Of a stretch of DNA of 35,767 nt, positions 19,066 to 28,065 are shown in pieces; positions within the stretch are counted from its first letter, which is position 1, and each line of letters starts with the position of its first letter. A program made the position numbers and the translations under genes. The notes under the pieces were generated by a model. It made no database searches. It was not told the DNA's origin and saw only the letters and a list, made by a program, of their open reading frames with translations. Location: positions 1 through 35,767 of the forward strand of contig NZ_BBAG01000034.1 of NCBI RefSeq assembly GCF_001311135.1, read 5' to 3'. Source of the DNA: Secundilactobacillus paracollinoides DSM 15502 = JCM 11969. GTDB taxonomy: Bacteria; Bacillota; Bacilli; Lactobacillales; Lactobacillaceae.

Positions 19066-19827
19066 TTAAGCTTCCTTTCTAATCGTCGGATGCGACAGTG
19101 AGTTAACAAATGAGCTGATTCGTCCTGGTCGTGTTCCTGAAAGGAGATCGTCAGCTGAGCCTTGATCCAAAACTTCACCATTTTCGATGAAAACAGCTTG
19201 ATCTGCGATTTGACGGGCAAATTCCATTTCATGGGTCACCAGAATCATCGTCACATGTTTGCTTGCGAGATTGGCAATTGTACGGAGGACACTTTCAACG
19301 AGTTCAGGATCAAGTGCTGAAGTTGGTTCGTCCAGTAGGATGACCCGCGGATGGATGGCAACTGCACGAGCAATTGAGACTCGTTGCTGTTGACCACCTG
19401 ACAGAGTCACAGGGTATTGTTCAGCTACTGAGCTAAGACCAACTTGGTCTAAAACGGTTAATGCAGTTTCCTCTGCTTCTTTTTTACTGGCTATACCGTT
19501 AAAGATAAGGGGCTTTACCACATTATCTTTGACAGTCATATTTTTGAATAGATTAAACTGTTGAAAGACCATTGCCGAGTTTTGACGTAGGTCACGGATC
19601 GTTTTCTTGTTGAGATCACCAGCATTAGCCGTGATATCACCCACTTTTACGCTACCTTCACTGGGTAGTTGCAACAAATTGAGCGTCCGCAACAGCGTTG
19701 TTTTGCCAGAACCGCTTGGGCCAACAAAGGCTGTTACTGAGCCTTCTTCAGCTGATAAATTAATGTGTTTCAAAACTTGCTTCTGGCCGATTTTCACTGA
19801 CAGGTTCTTTACTTCGATTAATGACAT
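19066..19827 (-). CDS. Polar amino-acid ABC transporter ATP-binding protein (YxeO/TcyC-like)
   Basis: The 253-residue ATPase contains Walker A GPSGSGKTT, the Q-loop FQQFNLFKNMTV, signature LSGGQQQR, Walker B RVILLDEPTSALD and the H-loop VTHEM. It belongs to the glutamine/cystine-type importer class and should energise the permease encoded just upstream. ATG at 19827 (MSLIEVKNLS) follows AGGAGG by 7 bases; the longer open frame lies inside the permease gene. Three solute-binding proteins in the island (7512, 12606, 13495) could serve this one membrane complex. Confidence 0.95.
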   Translation of the reverse strand: MSLIEVKNLSVKIGQKQVLKHINLSAEEGSVTAFVGPSGSGKTTLLRTLNLLQLPSEGSVKVGDITANAGDLNKKTIRDLRQNSAMVFQQFNLFKNMTVKDNVVKPLIFNGIASKKEAEETALTVLDQVGLSSVAEQYPVTLSGGQQQRVSIARAVAIHPRVILLDEPTSALDPELVESVLRTIANLASKHVTMILVTHEMEFARQIADQAVFIENGEVLDQGSADDLLSGTRPGRISSFVNSLSHPTIRKEA

Positions 19828-20503
19828 TAGCGGTCCTCCTATATGGTTTCTGCAGAGCGTTTTCAAGTAAGTGTTGTAGCCAGGTGTAAACAACGATTAA
19901 GATCCAGTAAATAATCCCAACTGCAAGGTAAGTTTCAAAATATTTGAAGGATTCGCCGGCAATCATTTTTCCGTCCCCGAACAATTCAGTGAGACCAAGA
20001 GTAAATGCCAACGAAGTTTCCTTAACAAGACTGACAAAGGTGTTCCCGGTTGCTGGTAGGGCATTGATTGTTGCTTGTGGTAAGACAACGTTCAAGAACA
20101 GCTTTGATCGACTGATATTCAATGATTGACCTGCTTCGATCTGTCCCTTATCCACGGAGTTGACCGCCGCTCTGAAAATTTCGGCGAGGTAAGATGCTTG
20201 TTTGAACCCCAGCCCAATCACCACAGCGACGAAAGTCGATAACCCGCGTAGTGCAGGAAAGATTTGCGGTAATCCGTAGAAAATGATGAAGAGCTGAACA
20301 AGTGTCGGCATGCCACGAAATAGTGAGATGTAGAGGTGTGCGAAACCTCTAAAGGGTGCAACTGGTGACAATTGTAACGAGGTTATAAAACCACCAATAA
20401 AGATTGCGAGTGCCATGGAAAGAACGGCCATCAGTATCGTAATTGGAATATATGCAGGTAATTGTGTAAAAAGACTAAAAAAGTAATGCCAATCAAAATT
20501 CAT
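19760..20503 (-). CDS. Polar amino-acid ABC transporter permease (YxeN/TcyB-like)
   Basis: This integral membrane permease has several hydrophobic segments and the ATPase-coupling EAA loop EAGQSLNISRSKLFLNVVLPQA-like region (about residues 138-160). It is typical of the His/Glu/Gln/cystine importers. ATG at 20503 follows AGAGGTGA and overlaps the GNAT stop region. The visible frame runs to 19760, overlapping the ATPase gene by 68 bases, which is long for such operons. A one-base gain in the AAA before CCATATAG would end it at TAG (19839-19841), right at the ATPase ribosome site. The annotated C terminus is therefore doubtful. Confidence 0.92.
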   Translation of the reverse strand: MNFDWHYFFSLFTQLPAYIPITILMAVLSMALAIFIGGFITSLQLSPVAPFRGFAHLYISLFRGMPTLVQLFIIFYGLPQIFPALRGLSTFVAVVIGLGFKQASYLAEIFRAAVNSVDKGQIEAGQSLNISRSKLFLNVVLPQATINALPATGNTFVSLVKETSLAFTLGLTELFGDGKMIAGESFKYFETYLAVGIIYWILIVVYTWLQHLLENALQKPYRRTANVINRSKEPVSENRPEASFETH

Positions 20504-20508
20504 GATGT

Positions 20509-21069
20509 TCACCTCTCATTTAAAATCGTTTGCGGCAGAATCTTCTTAAGATAGACATCGTCGATTTGGTGCGTTCGATGATCGTCAAAAATTGAAATCA
20601 GATAAGCGGTTTGATGATCCTTGAACTTACGAACGGTATCGATTGTTTGAAAGCCAATCGAGTGATAAAAATCTTGTAACCAAGGGTGTTCAACAGCAGT
20701 TCCTAAACTAACGGCCGGGGCGTGCAATTCATCTTTAACAAAGTGAGCAATCACTTGTGTAATGATTTGTTTTGCAAATCCCTGATGTTGGTAAAGTGGA
20801 TTTGTAGCTACCCAACCGATATGCGGTAATGTAAACGGTCCGGGATTATCAGACCAGGGTAATCGTACGGATGCTGTGGCGGCAATGGTGCCGTCATCGG
20901 TTTGCAAAACAAAGGTTGGCGTATTTAAGATATGATCACGAACTTGTTGCTCTGTAATGGTTGAAGCTCCAAAATGAATACCTAAATTAACGTCCGCAGC
21001 GTAAGCATTGTGTAAAAGTTGTGTTAGCTCAGTGGTGCTAGTGAGATCTGTGAGTTTTTTGAAGTGCAA
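20509..21069 (-). CDS. GNAT family N-acetyltransferase, copy 2 (candidate SnaA/SnaB-like)
   Basis: The intact 186-residue GNAT has LLHNAYAADVNLGIHF, TIAATASVRLPW, LPHIGWVATNP, the acetyl-CoA loop YQHQGFAKQII and a terminal AYLISIFDDHRTHQ. It uses a TTG start 8 bases after AGGAGG. It lies between the PrpD-like gene and the ABC permease. Bacillus subtilis likewise places an acetyltransferase that N-acetylates S-(2-succino)cysteine next to the transporter. Paralogue 6801-7363 repeats the design in unit 1. The substrate is inferred from context only. Confidence 0.88.
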   Translation of the reverse strand: MHFKKLTDLTSTTELTQLLHNAYAADVNLGIHFGASTITEQQVRDHILNTPTFVLQTDDGTIAATASVRLPWSDNPGPFTLPHIGWVATNPLYQHQGFAKQIITQVIAHFVKDELHAPAVSLGTAVEHPWLQDFYHSIGFQTIDTVRKFKDHQTAYLISIFDDHRTHQIDDVYLKKILPQTILNER

Positions 21070-22397
21070 TCTAAATACCTCCTGTAATTTAATAGCGAAT
21101 CAATTTCCTTTAACTGCGTTTTCGATTTACTGATAAGTTGAATGACATCAGACGCGAGATCACCGAGCCCGTTGACAAGCTTTTTCTGTAAGTCAGTTTC
21201 GTCAAGCGGATTTAGTGGCGATCCCTTGGGATTAATGACCGTAAAGTTAGCGGTTTTATCATCTTGAATGACCTCTAATCTAACTGGTCGAGCCCTTTTA
21301 TCCTTGCTTGGCAGGTCATGCTGTCGAGAGAATTTGGGTAAATCAGTTTCGAACTTAGGACTAACTCGGAAGTTATCTAAGTCCTCAGTTGAAATATCGC
21401 CGTTTTCTAAAACGCACCAAGCAATATATTCAATCGAGAACTTACCTTCTTGACCGGTGAGCGGGTGACTTTTAGTTAATGCCCTGTCACCATTTTCCGG
21501 GTAGTGAAAAATAAACTGTGTCGTATTGGATATCCTGATGCCGGCTTCATAAGCTTGACGTGTTGCGTCATAGCCTGAGATGGCAGCGGAACAGAATGGC
21601 TTTTGTTTGAACCAGATTCCTGGATTTTCAATTTGTGCGGGTGATAACCAAGAATTACCCCAAGTAGATGGTGTAATCTCAGTTCCAGAAATTGTTTTAA
21701 GCCAACCGTTATGGTTATTGAATGGATCTTTAGTTGCAGTTAGACCGCTTTCGGTGAGTTTATAAGCGGCAACAGCATTACGCGCCGCTAGTCCGGCCTG
21801 CATTGGTTTAGCGTCACTACCTTCTTGGAACATCATTCCTGAAGCTTGACTCGCTGCAAACGATAGTAGTGTGGCCAACTTGTCTTCAGGTAGTTTTTTA
21901 TAAACGCCGATTGCCGCAGCTGCAGCTATCGTTCCGATAGTGCCGGTTGAATGCCATCCCTGCAATGCGTGTCCAGGATGGATCGTTCGGCCAATATGAC
22001 CCGCAAGTTCGACGCCCTGAACGAAGGCTTGGAGCAAGGAACGTAATTTATCTGTTGGATTACTGACTGCAAGCAAGGCCGAAAAGATGACAACACTGGG
22101 ATGGCCACGAAAATTTGCTTGAACGTCATCGAAGTCAAGGTAGTGTGCGGTGAAGCCATTTAGCAACGCGGCCTGTTCTACTGATAAGTTGCCTTTTTGA
22201 CCAATAATCAAATACTGATCAGTGTAATGAAGAGATTGTTTCAATTTCTCAACGGCAAGTTCTTTATCAGCGAGGGTTACAGAGGCGAGATAATCTAAAA
22301 ATGATTTTTTTGCCAGCACTTCAAGCTTGTTTTTTTGATCCTTCGACACTCGTGTTTTTAGTAGTTCTATGATTTCTTCAGTATTTGTTTTACCCAT
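21024..22397 (-). CDS. MmgE/PrpD family protein (YxeQ-like), first gene of unit 2
   Basis: The 457-residue protein of the 2-methylcitrate dehydratase/cis-aconitate decarboxylase/iminodisuccinate epimerase superfamily shows AHYLDFDDV with GHPS, and GWHSTGTIGTIAAAAAIG. It is not an ordinary propionate-cycle PrpD, because no prp genes are present. The best context match is YxeQ at the end of the Bacillus subtilis yxe operon, whose role is not settled to my knowledge. Its frame overlaps the next gene by 46 bases, which is unusual and could hide a small indel at the 3' end. It is translated directly after T-box 2 with AGGAGG upstream of the ATG. Confidence 0.87.
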   Translation of the reverse strand: MGKTNTEEIIELLKTRVSKDQKNKLEVLAKKSFLDYLASVTLADKELAVEKLKQSLHYTDQYLIIGQKGNLSVEQAALLNGFTAHYLDFDDVQANFRGHPSVVIFSALLAVSNPTDKLRSLLQAFVQGVELAGHIGRTIHPGHALQGWHSTGTIGTIAAAAAIGVYKKLPEDKLATLLSFAASQASGMMFQEGSDAKPMQAGLAARNAVAAYKLTESGLTATKDPFNNHNGWLKTISGTEITPSTWGNSWLSPAQIENPGIWFKQKPFCSAAISGYDATRQAYEAGIRISNTTQFIFHYPENGDRALTKSHPLTGQEGKFSIEYIAWCVLENGDISTEDLDNFRVSPKFETDLPKFSRQHDLPSKDKRARPVRLEVIQDDKTANFTVINPKGSPLNPLDETDLQKKLVNGLGDLASDVIQLISKSKTQLKEIDSLLNYRRYLDCTSKNSQISLAPLS

Positions 22398-22414
22398 GTT
22401 AGTCCTCCTTATAA

Positions 22415-22680
22415 ACGCAAAAATGCTTTCGTCCCTGTTATAGACTTGTATCTATAACAGGGACGAAAGCATCGTGGTACCACCCAGATTCGTGTAATAG
22501 CATTATTACACCTCAACAACACAAAAGCATGTTTGGGATTATATCGTATCCTCACGGGTTTTCAGCTTTCACCGGCAACCACAACTCAGAGTTCATCTTC
22601 AACCATTGTTCGGTTTCACCTTTTCACTATTGGTGATCACTTTGTACCTACTCCGTGATTTACTCTTCTCTTCAACGTTT
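22415..22680 (-). promoter_or_regulatory. T-box riboswitch, specifier ATG (Met), leader of unit 2
   Basis: Reading the minus strand, AGTA (complement at 22661-22664) is followed by AATCA, which pairs with TGGTT. Next is GAA-G-ATG-A with the ATG at 22594-22596. The T-box GGGTGGTACCACG lies at 22473-22485, its TGGT again suiting an ACCA tRNA end. The terminator has a perfect 22-bp stem (22423-22444 with 22451-22472) followed by a T5 run. It ends 18 bases before the PrpD-like start codon, leaving room for the ribosome site. Confidence 0.93.
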
Positions 22681-22704
22681 ATTATTTGCAATTTATTGAT
22701 TTCT

Positions 22705-22733
22705 ACAATAACGATTCGCTTAGAATATGTCAA
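22705..22733 (-). promoter_or_regulatory. Promoter of unit 2
   Basis: On the minus strand TTGACA (22728-22733) and TATTGT (22705-22710) have an optimal 17-base spacer. Stem I of T-box 2 starts about 35 bases downstream. Confidence 0.82.
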
Positions 22734-22967
22734 TAACTTTTAATTAACTTTTAATCGTTAATTCAGCTTGCAGACTATGAAATGCTGATAAAAAGGCTTT
22801 TTCTGAACTCGCAAATGTTTTTACAACTGAATGTTGTGTCACTTTCTTAAAAATGACTTAGAATTCTTTTTAAGATAATTTATTTTGTGACGTAAGTATA
22901 TTCGCCATAATATAGAACAATAGATTGAGAAAATGGATCCTATGTTTGACTATGGCTTCAAAATTCA
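22734..22967. other. Spacer between divergent T-box promoters
   Basis: This AT-rich stretch lies between the promoters of units 2 and 3. I see no open frame with a ribosome site, no clear operator and no repeat in it. Confidence 0.6.
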
Positions 22968-22996
22968 TTGACAATCTCTAATCAAAGCTTAATAAT
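22968..22996 (+). promoter_or_regulatory. Promoter of unit 3
   Basis: TTGACA (22968-22973) is followed after 16-17 bases by TAATAAT (22990-22996). T-box 3 begins about 30 bases downstream. Confidence 0.72.
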
Positions 22997-23025
22997 ATTC
23001 GTGGTTCTTATATCAAACAAAAATT

Positions 23026-23284
23026 CAAGAAGAGTAGACAACCAAATCGTTCACAGAGAGCTGTGGTGAGGTGGAACACAGCATGGTTTGATTGTCGAAG
23101 ATGGTCTTGAGTAAATGATTGTCGTTGAGCGACTGTTAAACGACAACGGGTACGCCCGTTATAGCGTTCGGGTATCACTGGTACCCAAAGAGAGACGGCT
23201 TGTGAGGGTCGTTTGAATTCAGGTGGTAACGCGAAGCATCTTCGTCCTGACTAAGTGATTAGTCTGGGATGAGGGTGCTTTTTT
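23026..23284 (+). promoter_or_regulatory. T-box riboswitch, specifier ATG (Met), leader of unit 3
   Basis: AGTA (23033-23036) is followed by GACAA, which pairs perfectly with TTGTC. GAA-G-ATG-G comes next, with ATG at 23101-23103. AGAGAG lies in the upper stem. The T-box AGGTGGTAACGCG is at 23221-23233, and a terminator hairpin with a T6 run ends at 23284. It is the clearest specifier helix of the four leaders. Confidence 0.93.
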
Positions 23285-23391
23285 CGTTTCATCATTTGAG
23301 ATATAAGTGCGTGAATATTTGGAATGATGCTGACGCCCCTGAAGCCTAGCAAACAGTTTGTGTGATTATTTTAAAAAGGAGACCGTTCATT

Positions 23392-24549
23392 ATGGCAATT
23401 GATCCAGCGTTCATTCAACAAATTACGACCTTGCGACATGAATTTCATCAGCATCCTGAGTTGTCCAATCAGGAATTTGAAACAACTAAGAAAATCAGCC
23501 AAATACTAACCGACTGGGGAATTGAAGTTGCGGATACCGATTTAGATACGGGGGTGGTTGCCTATATTCGTGGCGCTAAACCGGGTAAACAGGTTACCCT
23601 GCGAGCTGATATTGACGCACTTCCAGTCACGGAAGCAACCAATTTACCTTACAGTTCTCAAAATAAGGGTGTGATGCATGCTTGTGGCCACGATCTTCAT
23701 TTTTCAAGCTTGTTGGGAGCGGCATTCCTTTTACAACAACAGAAGGCTAATATCACGGGGACGATTCAACTTCTGTTCCAACCAGCAGAAGAGGCCGGAC
23801 ATGGCGGCGATCAGGTTCTGGCAAAACATGTTCTGGATGGGACGAGTGCCATTGCCGGATTTCACAATAATCCCAATCTACCCATTGGCACGATTGGATT
23901 GAAGCCAGGCGCATTGATGGCAGGATGTTACCACTTTGATATCACCTTGCACGGTGCCGGGTCACATGGTGCGCGTCCGGAAAAAGGGCACGATCCAATC
24001 GTTGCCCAAGCAGCAATCGTGTCACAGTTACAGACAATTGTGAGTCGCAACGTCAAGCCGCTGGATACGGTTGTCGTCAGTGTGACACAGGTCCATGGCG
24101 GTGAAACCTGGAACGTGTTGCCGGAAACGGTTAAATTGGGCGGCACTGTTCGGACATTTAACGATGAGACAACGCAACTTGTGAAGCGTCGCATGGAAAC
24201 AATCGTCAATCAAATTGCTGCGGCATTTGGAGAAACTGCCGATTTTGACTGGTCAGTTGGTGCGGTGCCAATTGATAATGAGCCGACACTAACAGAAGTG
24301 GTGGCGAAAGAAGCAGAGACGCACGCAAAGGTGATCACCCCAGAAATTTCAATGGCTGGTGAGGATTTTGCTACTTTCCAAACGCAATATCCTGGCGTCT
24401 TCGCCTTTATTGGGTCGAATGGCCAGCCGGATGCGGCCGACTGGCATGACCCGAATTTTATTGGCCTGGACGAAACGATTCCAGTTGCGGTTCAGTATTT
24501 CTTGGATGCGGCCAAGAGTTTACTTAGTTATGTCAATCAACAAGCTTAA
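23392..24549 (+). CDS. M20 family metallopeptidase/amidohydrolase, first gene of unit 3
   Basis: This intact 385-residue M20D deacylase has EFHQHPELSNQEF, LRADIDALPVTEATN, MHACGHDLHFSSLLGA, FQPAEEAGHGG, GFHNNPN, GAGSHGARPEKG and MAGEDFATFQ, covering the metal-binding and dimer/catalytic elements. ATG at 23392 follows AAGGAGA. It is one of three M20 copies under Met T-box control. Here it precedes a NitT/TauT binding protein rather than the polar amino-acid importer. It may act on a different N-acyl substrate from the unit 2 copies. Confidence 0.93.
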   Translation: MAIDPAFIQQITTLRHEFHQHPELSNQEFETTKKISQILTDWGIEVADTDLDTGVVAYIRGAKPGKQVTLRADIDALPVTEATNLPYSSQNKGVMHACGHDLHFSSLLGAAFLLQQQKANITGTIQLLFQPAEEAGHGGDQVLAKHVLDGTSAIAGFHNNPNLPIGTIGLKPGALMAGCYHFDITLHGAGSHGARPEKGHDPIVAQAAIVSQLQTIVSRNVKPLDTVVVSVTQVHGGETWNVLPETVKLGGTVRTFNDETTQLVKRRMETIVNQIAAAFGETADFDWSVGAVPIDNEPTLTEVVAKEAETHAKVITPEISMAGEDFATFQTQYPGVFAFIGSNGQPDAADWHDPNFIGLDETIPVAVQYFLDAAKSLLSYVNQQA

Positions 24550-24585
24550 AAGATCATTTTAAATCGGGTTTAGGAGATGGAAGAT

Positions 24586-25625
24586 ATGAAAAAATGGCAT
24601 GTTATTTTAGCAAGTTTAGCGTCACTGGCGCTGGTTGGTACGTTGGCTGGGTGTGGTAATAGTAAAGCGTCATCCTCCAAAAGTAATAGTACGTACAAGT
24701 ATGGCAGCATCACGATTCCTGCCAAAAACGGGACAATTTGTGGGGCACCAAACTACATTGCCTACGAAAAGGGCTTCTTTAAGAAAAATGGGTTAAAGGC
24801 AAAACTGGTTGCCAAGCCAACGGATATCTCAGATTTAGAAGCCGGTTTCGCGAGTGGTAAATACGATGCTTTAAACGGTGACTTTCAATATCTGCCAGCG
24901 ATTCAAAACGGTGCGCAAATTCAGGCGGCCGGCGGTATTCACCAAGGGTGTATCAGTGTCCTTGTCCCAAAGAATTCCAAAATTAAGTCGGTTAAGGATC
25001 TGAAGGGGAAGACCATTGCTACACCTGGTCAAGGCTCAACTGCTCAGTATGTAGCTTCCATCGCGTTGCAACATGCTGGCATCAACCGCAAACTGGTGTG
25101 ACATGGAAAACGTACGACTATGATCTGCTGACTAAGGCTGCTGAAAAAGGCCAGGTCGACGCCATTGGGACGGTTGACCCATACGCTTACCAAGCAGAAA
25201 AACAGGATGGTTTCCGCGTTATCGTCAACAATAATAACAGCAGTAATTCTCAAAAGATGGCTGATATGGGGATGAAGAAGAGCGGTTCTTGCTGCTACTT
25301 ATACCTCTCCAACAAACTGACCAAGGACAACAAGTCCAAGGCTAACGCCATCGTGAAGTCATACGCCGAAGCTGCGCAATGGATCAACAAGCACCCACAA
25401 CAAACCGCTAAGATTTTGCTCAACAAGAAGTATGTCGCCAAGACGAAGTTCGTTAACGAACAGAACGTTACCAACTTGATCAAGCAATATCACTTTGGGC
25501 TGAAGAAAGCTTCCGGTAAAGCGGATGTGACGTACTACGCAAAGCAACTTAAACAAGCTGGCTTTTTGAAGAAGGATACCAACGTCAAGAAATTGGTTGA
25601 ACAAGCTTATTACACAGGCAAATAA
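24586..25625 (+). pseudogene. NitT/TauT-type ABC substrate-binding lipoprotein, copy 1, frameshifted
   Basis: The signal peptide ends in the lipobox LAGC. The mature protein resembles SsuA/NMT1-like binding proteins: YKYGSITIPAKNG, NYIAYEKGFFKKNGLKAKLV, LEAGFASGKYDA, DLKGKTIATPGQGSTAQY. The frame breaks after HAGIN. One missing C near 25086 (AACCGC to AACCCGC, giving I-N-P-Q-T-G-V-T-W-K) restores 346 residues. ATG at 24586 is chosen because GGAG lies about 10 bases upstream. Four cysteines (TICGAPN, HQGCIS and GSCCYLY) are shared with the copy at 31399-32444, which is uncommon for an exported binding protein. No permease lies in this unit. Confidence 0.87.
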
Positions 25626-25636
25626 GGTAAATTGGC

Positions 25637-26715
25637 ATGACAAAGACGTTTGAACCAGAAAAATTAAAACAATTTGCAAAAACGGTTTTTGAACAGTATG
25701 GCTTTAATGCCAACGACAGTGGCACGATTGCATCAAGCTTAGTCGACGCAGATATGCGTGGTATTGCGTCGCACGGGATGCAACGACTCGGGATGTACGT
25801 GAGAAAACTTAATCACGGAGATATTCTACCGGATCGACATGGCACGATTTTAAAAGAAACGGCTAGTTCAGTCCTGATCGATGGTGAACATGGGATGGGA
25901 CAACTGATTGCCTCACAAGCCACTCACCTGGCAATCACAAAGGCGTCCCAGACTGGCATCAGTGTTGTCAGCGTCCGAAATTCCAATCATTTTGGAGCTG
26001 CGGCTACTATGTTCGCCAAATAAGTCGGGCTGGGTTGATCGGTATCAGTATGACAAATACAAATCCGCTAACCGTTCCGACACATGCTAAGGATGCATTC
26101 CTTGGCAGCAATCCCATCGCATTTGGCATGCCCACTGAAACGGACGACTTTGTCTTTGACGCCGCAACATCGACTGTTTCGTTTGGCAAGTTTGAGGTGC
26201 TCATGCAGCGTCACCAAGCCGTACCAGGTGACTGGGCAATTGATGAGACTGGTGCAGTGACCCATGATCCAGGCAAACTTGTTGCTAACATGCAACACCC
26301 CAAACGATTAGGCGGCGTCTTACCACTTGGTGGTTTGGATGAAACAAATGCTGGATATAAGGGCTATGGGCTAACTTTGCTGGTCGAGATATTAACCGGA
26401 GTGCTGGCTCAGGGACCACTTTCGGTAGATATGGGAAGTGGCCAGCGCGGCATTAGTCACTTTTTTCTGGCACTTGACCCTAAATTGTTTGGTGAACCTT
26501 TGGCAATTAAGACACGACTCAGCGACTTACTGAACCGATTGAGAGCCCTACCGCCTTTGACGGATGCGCAACCCGTTCTTGTGCCAGGTGATCCAGAAAT
26601 TGCAAGTTATCGCAGACATCAGACAGCAGGAATTTCACTTGAGGATGAAACGATTACGGTGCTGAATACCATTGCCAACAGTCTTCATCTTGATGCACAA
26701 CAGTTTGAATTTTAG
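25637..26715 (+). pseudogene. Ldh2/malate-L-lactate dehydrogenase family oxidoreductase, frameshifted
   Basis: This family (malate/L-lactate, ureidoglycolate, L-sulfolactate dehydrogenases, HcxB) oxidises L-2-hydroxy acids with NAD(P). Visible are RGIASHGMQRLGMY with the catalytic-region His, NSNHFGAAA, SMTNTNPLTVPTHAKD, GSNPIAFGMPT and GYKGYGLTLLVEILTG. The frame breaks after GAAAT. One missing T near 26008 (GCTACTATG to GCTACTTATG) continues as YVRQISRAGLIGISMT, giving 359 residues, normal for the family. It starts 11 bases after the SBP stop. With the D-specific enzyme in unit 2 it would cover both hydroxy-acid stereoisomers. Confidence 0.88.
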
Positions 26716-26727
26716 GAGTGAGCCAGA

Positions 26728-28026
26728 ATGGTTGAAGAACATTTTGATACACAGCGCCTTCATGCGGGCTATGACTGGTCGAAACATCAGTATGCCTCGT
26801 CGGTGCCGATATATGCCACTGCAGCGTTTGGCCTTGAAAATTTTGATAATGGGTTAAAAGTTGTTTCCGGGCAAAAGAAAGAATTCAGTTACTCGCGGGT
26901 CTCAAATCCCACGACAGAGGTCTTTGAAAATCGAATCGCGGCACTTGAAGGCGGGGTTGGGGCTGTTGCGCTTGGTTCCGGGATGGCTGCGATTACGTAC
27001 ACCATTTTTAATGTTGCAGAGGGCGGTGGTCATGTACTAGCGCCGTCTAACATTTATGGCGGGAGTCTTGACGAGTTTCGGACGCTATTTCCAAAGTTTG
27101 GGATCACGGTCGATTTTTATGATGACGTGAACGATTTGACGAGTATCCAAAATCAGATAACGGCGGACACGAAAGCCATTTATGCCGAAAGTGTGGCCAA
27201 CCCAAGTACTGAAATTACGGATGTGGCAGGTCTCGCTGACATTGCCCATACCGCTGGGATTCCATTGATCATTGATAACACATTTCCAACGCCATATTTG
27301 TTTAAACCTTTTGAATTCGGTGCGGATATTTCAATTTACTCGTCGACAAAGGGCATCAATGGGCATGGTAATGTGATTGGCGGCCTTGTCGTTGACAACG
27401 GGAAGTTTGATTGGTCCAGCGATAAGTTCCCCCAATTGAATGAATCGGAGTTTATTTTGACGGATGATGCACATCCAAACGGTCAAAGCTTTGTCGAAAA
27501 GTTTGGTAGTAAAGCATTTATCTCCCGTATTCGGATGAAATATCTCAGGCTGATGGGTGCCGTTCTCAGTCCTGTTGAAGCGTACATGTCGCTCATTGGG
27601 CTTGAAACGATTTCAGAACGGGTGACGAAAGAGGTTGCCAGTGCAACTAAAATCGCGAAGTACCTTCAGGAAAATAGCCACGTTAAGCGGGTTTATTATT
27701 CAGGACTTGATACTGAAAACAGCCTCGTTAAAAAATACTATCCACATGGCATTGGCGCGATCCTGGCATTTGAAGTTGCGGGCGGTATTGCTCAGATTCG
27801 TGACATTATCAACGGCGTTCAAATCTTCAGCTATTTGCCAAATGTTGGGGATGCTAAGTCATTAATTGTGAACCCGACGAAGACAACTCACCGTGAGATT
27901 CCAGAAGAAATTCGAGCTAAACATGCACTGAATGACAATGTGATCCGATTATCGATTGGGTTAGAGGATGTTGATGATTTGATTGCGGATCTGGATCAGG
28001 CCATTTCCGGTGCGTTTAACGACTGA
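26728..28026 (+). CDS. O-acetylhomoserine aminocarboxypropyltransferase/sulfhydrylase-like PLP enzyme (MetY type)
   Basis: This 432-residue Cys/Met-metabolism PLP enzyme has FDTQRLHAGY, VPIYATAAF, YSRVSNPTTEVFE, ALGSGMAAITYT, IIDNTFPTPYL and the PLP lysine Lys208 in YSSTKGINGHG. The GHG after the lysine and the length above 420 fit MetY (sulfide or thiol plus O-acetylhomoserine to homocysteine or methionine) rather than MetB/MetC. AGGAGTG precedes the ATG, 12 bases after the previous stop. It is the step most directly expected in a Met-tRNA-controlled operon. Confidence 0.92.
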   Translation: MVEEHFDTQRLHAGYDWSKHQYASSVPIYATAAFGLENFDNGLKVVSGQKKEFSYSRVSNPTTEVFENRIAALEGGVGAVALGSGMAAITYTIFNVAEGGGHVLAPSNIYGGSLDEFRTLFPKFGITVDFYDDVNDLTSIQNQITADTKAIYAESVANPSTEITDVAGLADIAHTAGIPLIIDNTFPTPYLFKPFEFGADISIYSSTKGINGHGNVIGGLVVDNGKFDWSSDKFPQLNESEFILTDDAHPNGQSFVEKFGSKAFISRIRMKYLRLMGAVLSPVEAYMSLIGLETISERVTKEVASATKIAKYLQENSHVKRVYYSGLDTENSLVKKYYPHGIGAILAFEVAGGIAQIRDIINGVQIFSYLPNVGDAKSLIVNPTKTTHREIPEEIRAKHALNDNVIRLSIGLEDVDDLIADLDQAISGAFND

Positions 28027-28065
28027 TAAGAATACTGAATTTGGGAACTAGAAAGGATTCGAAAT

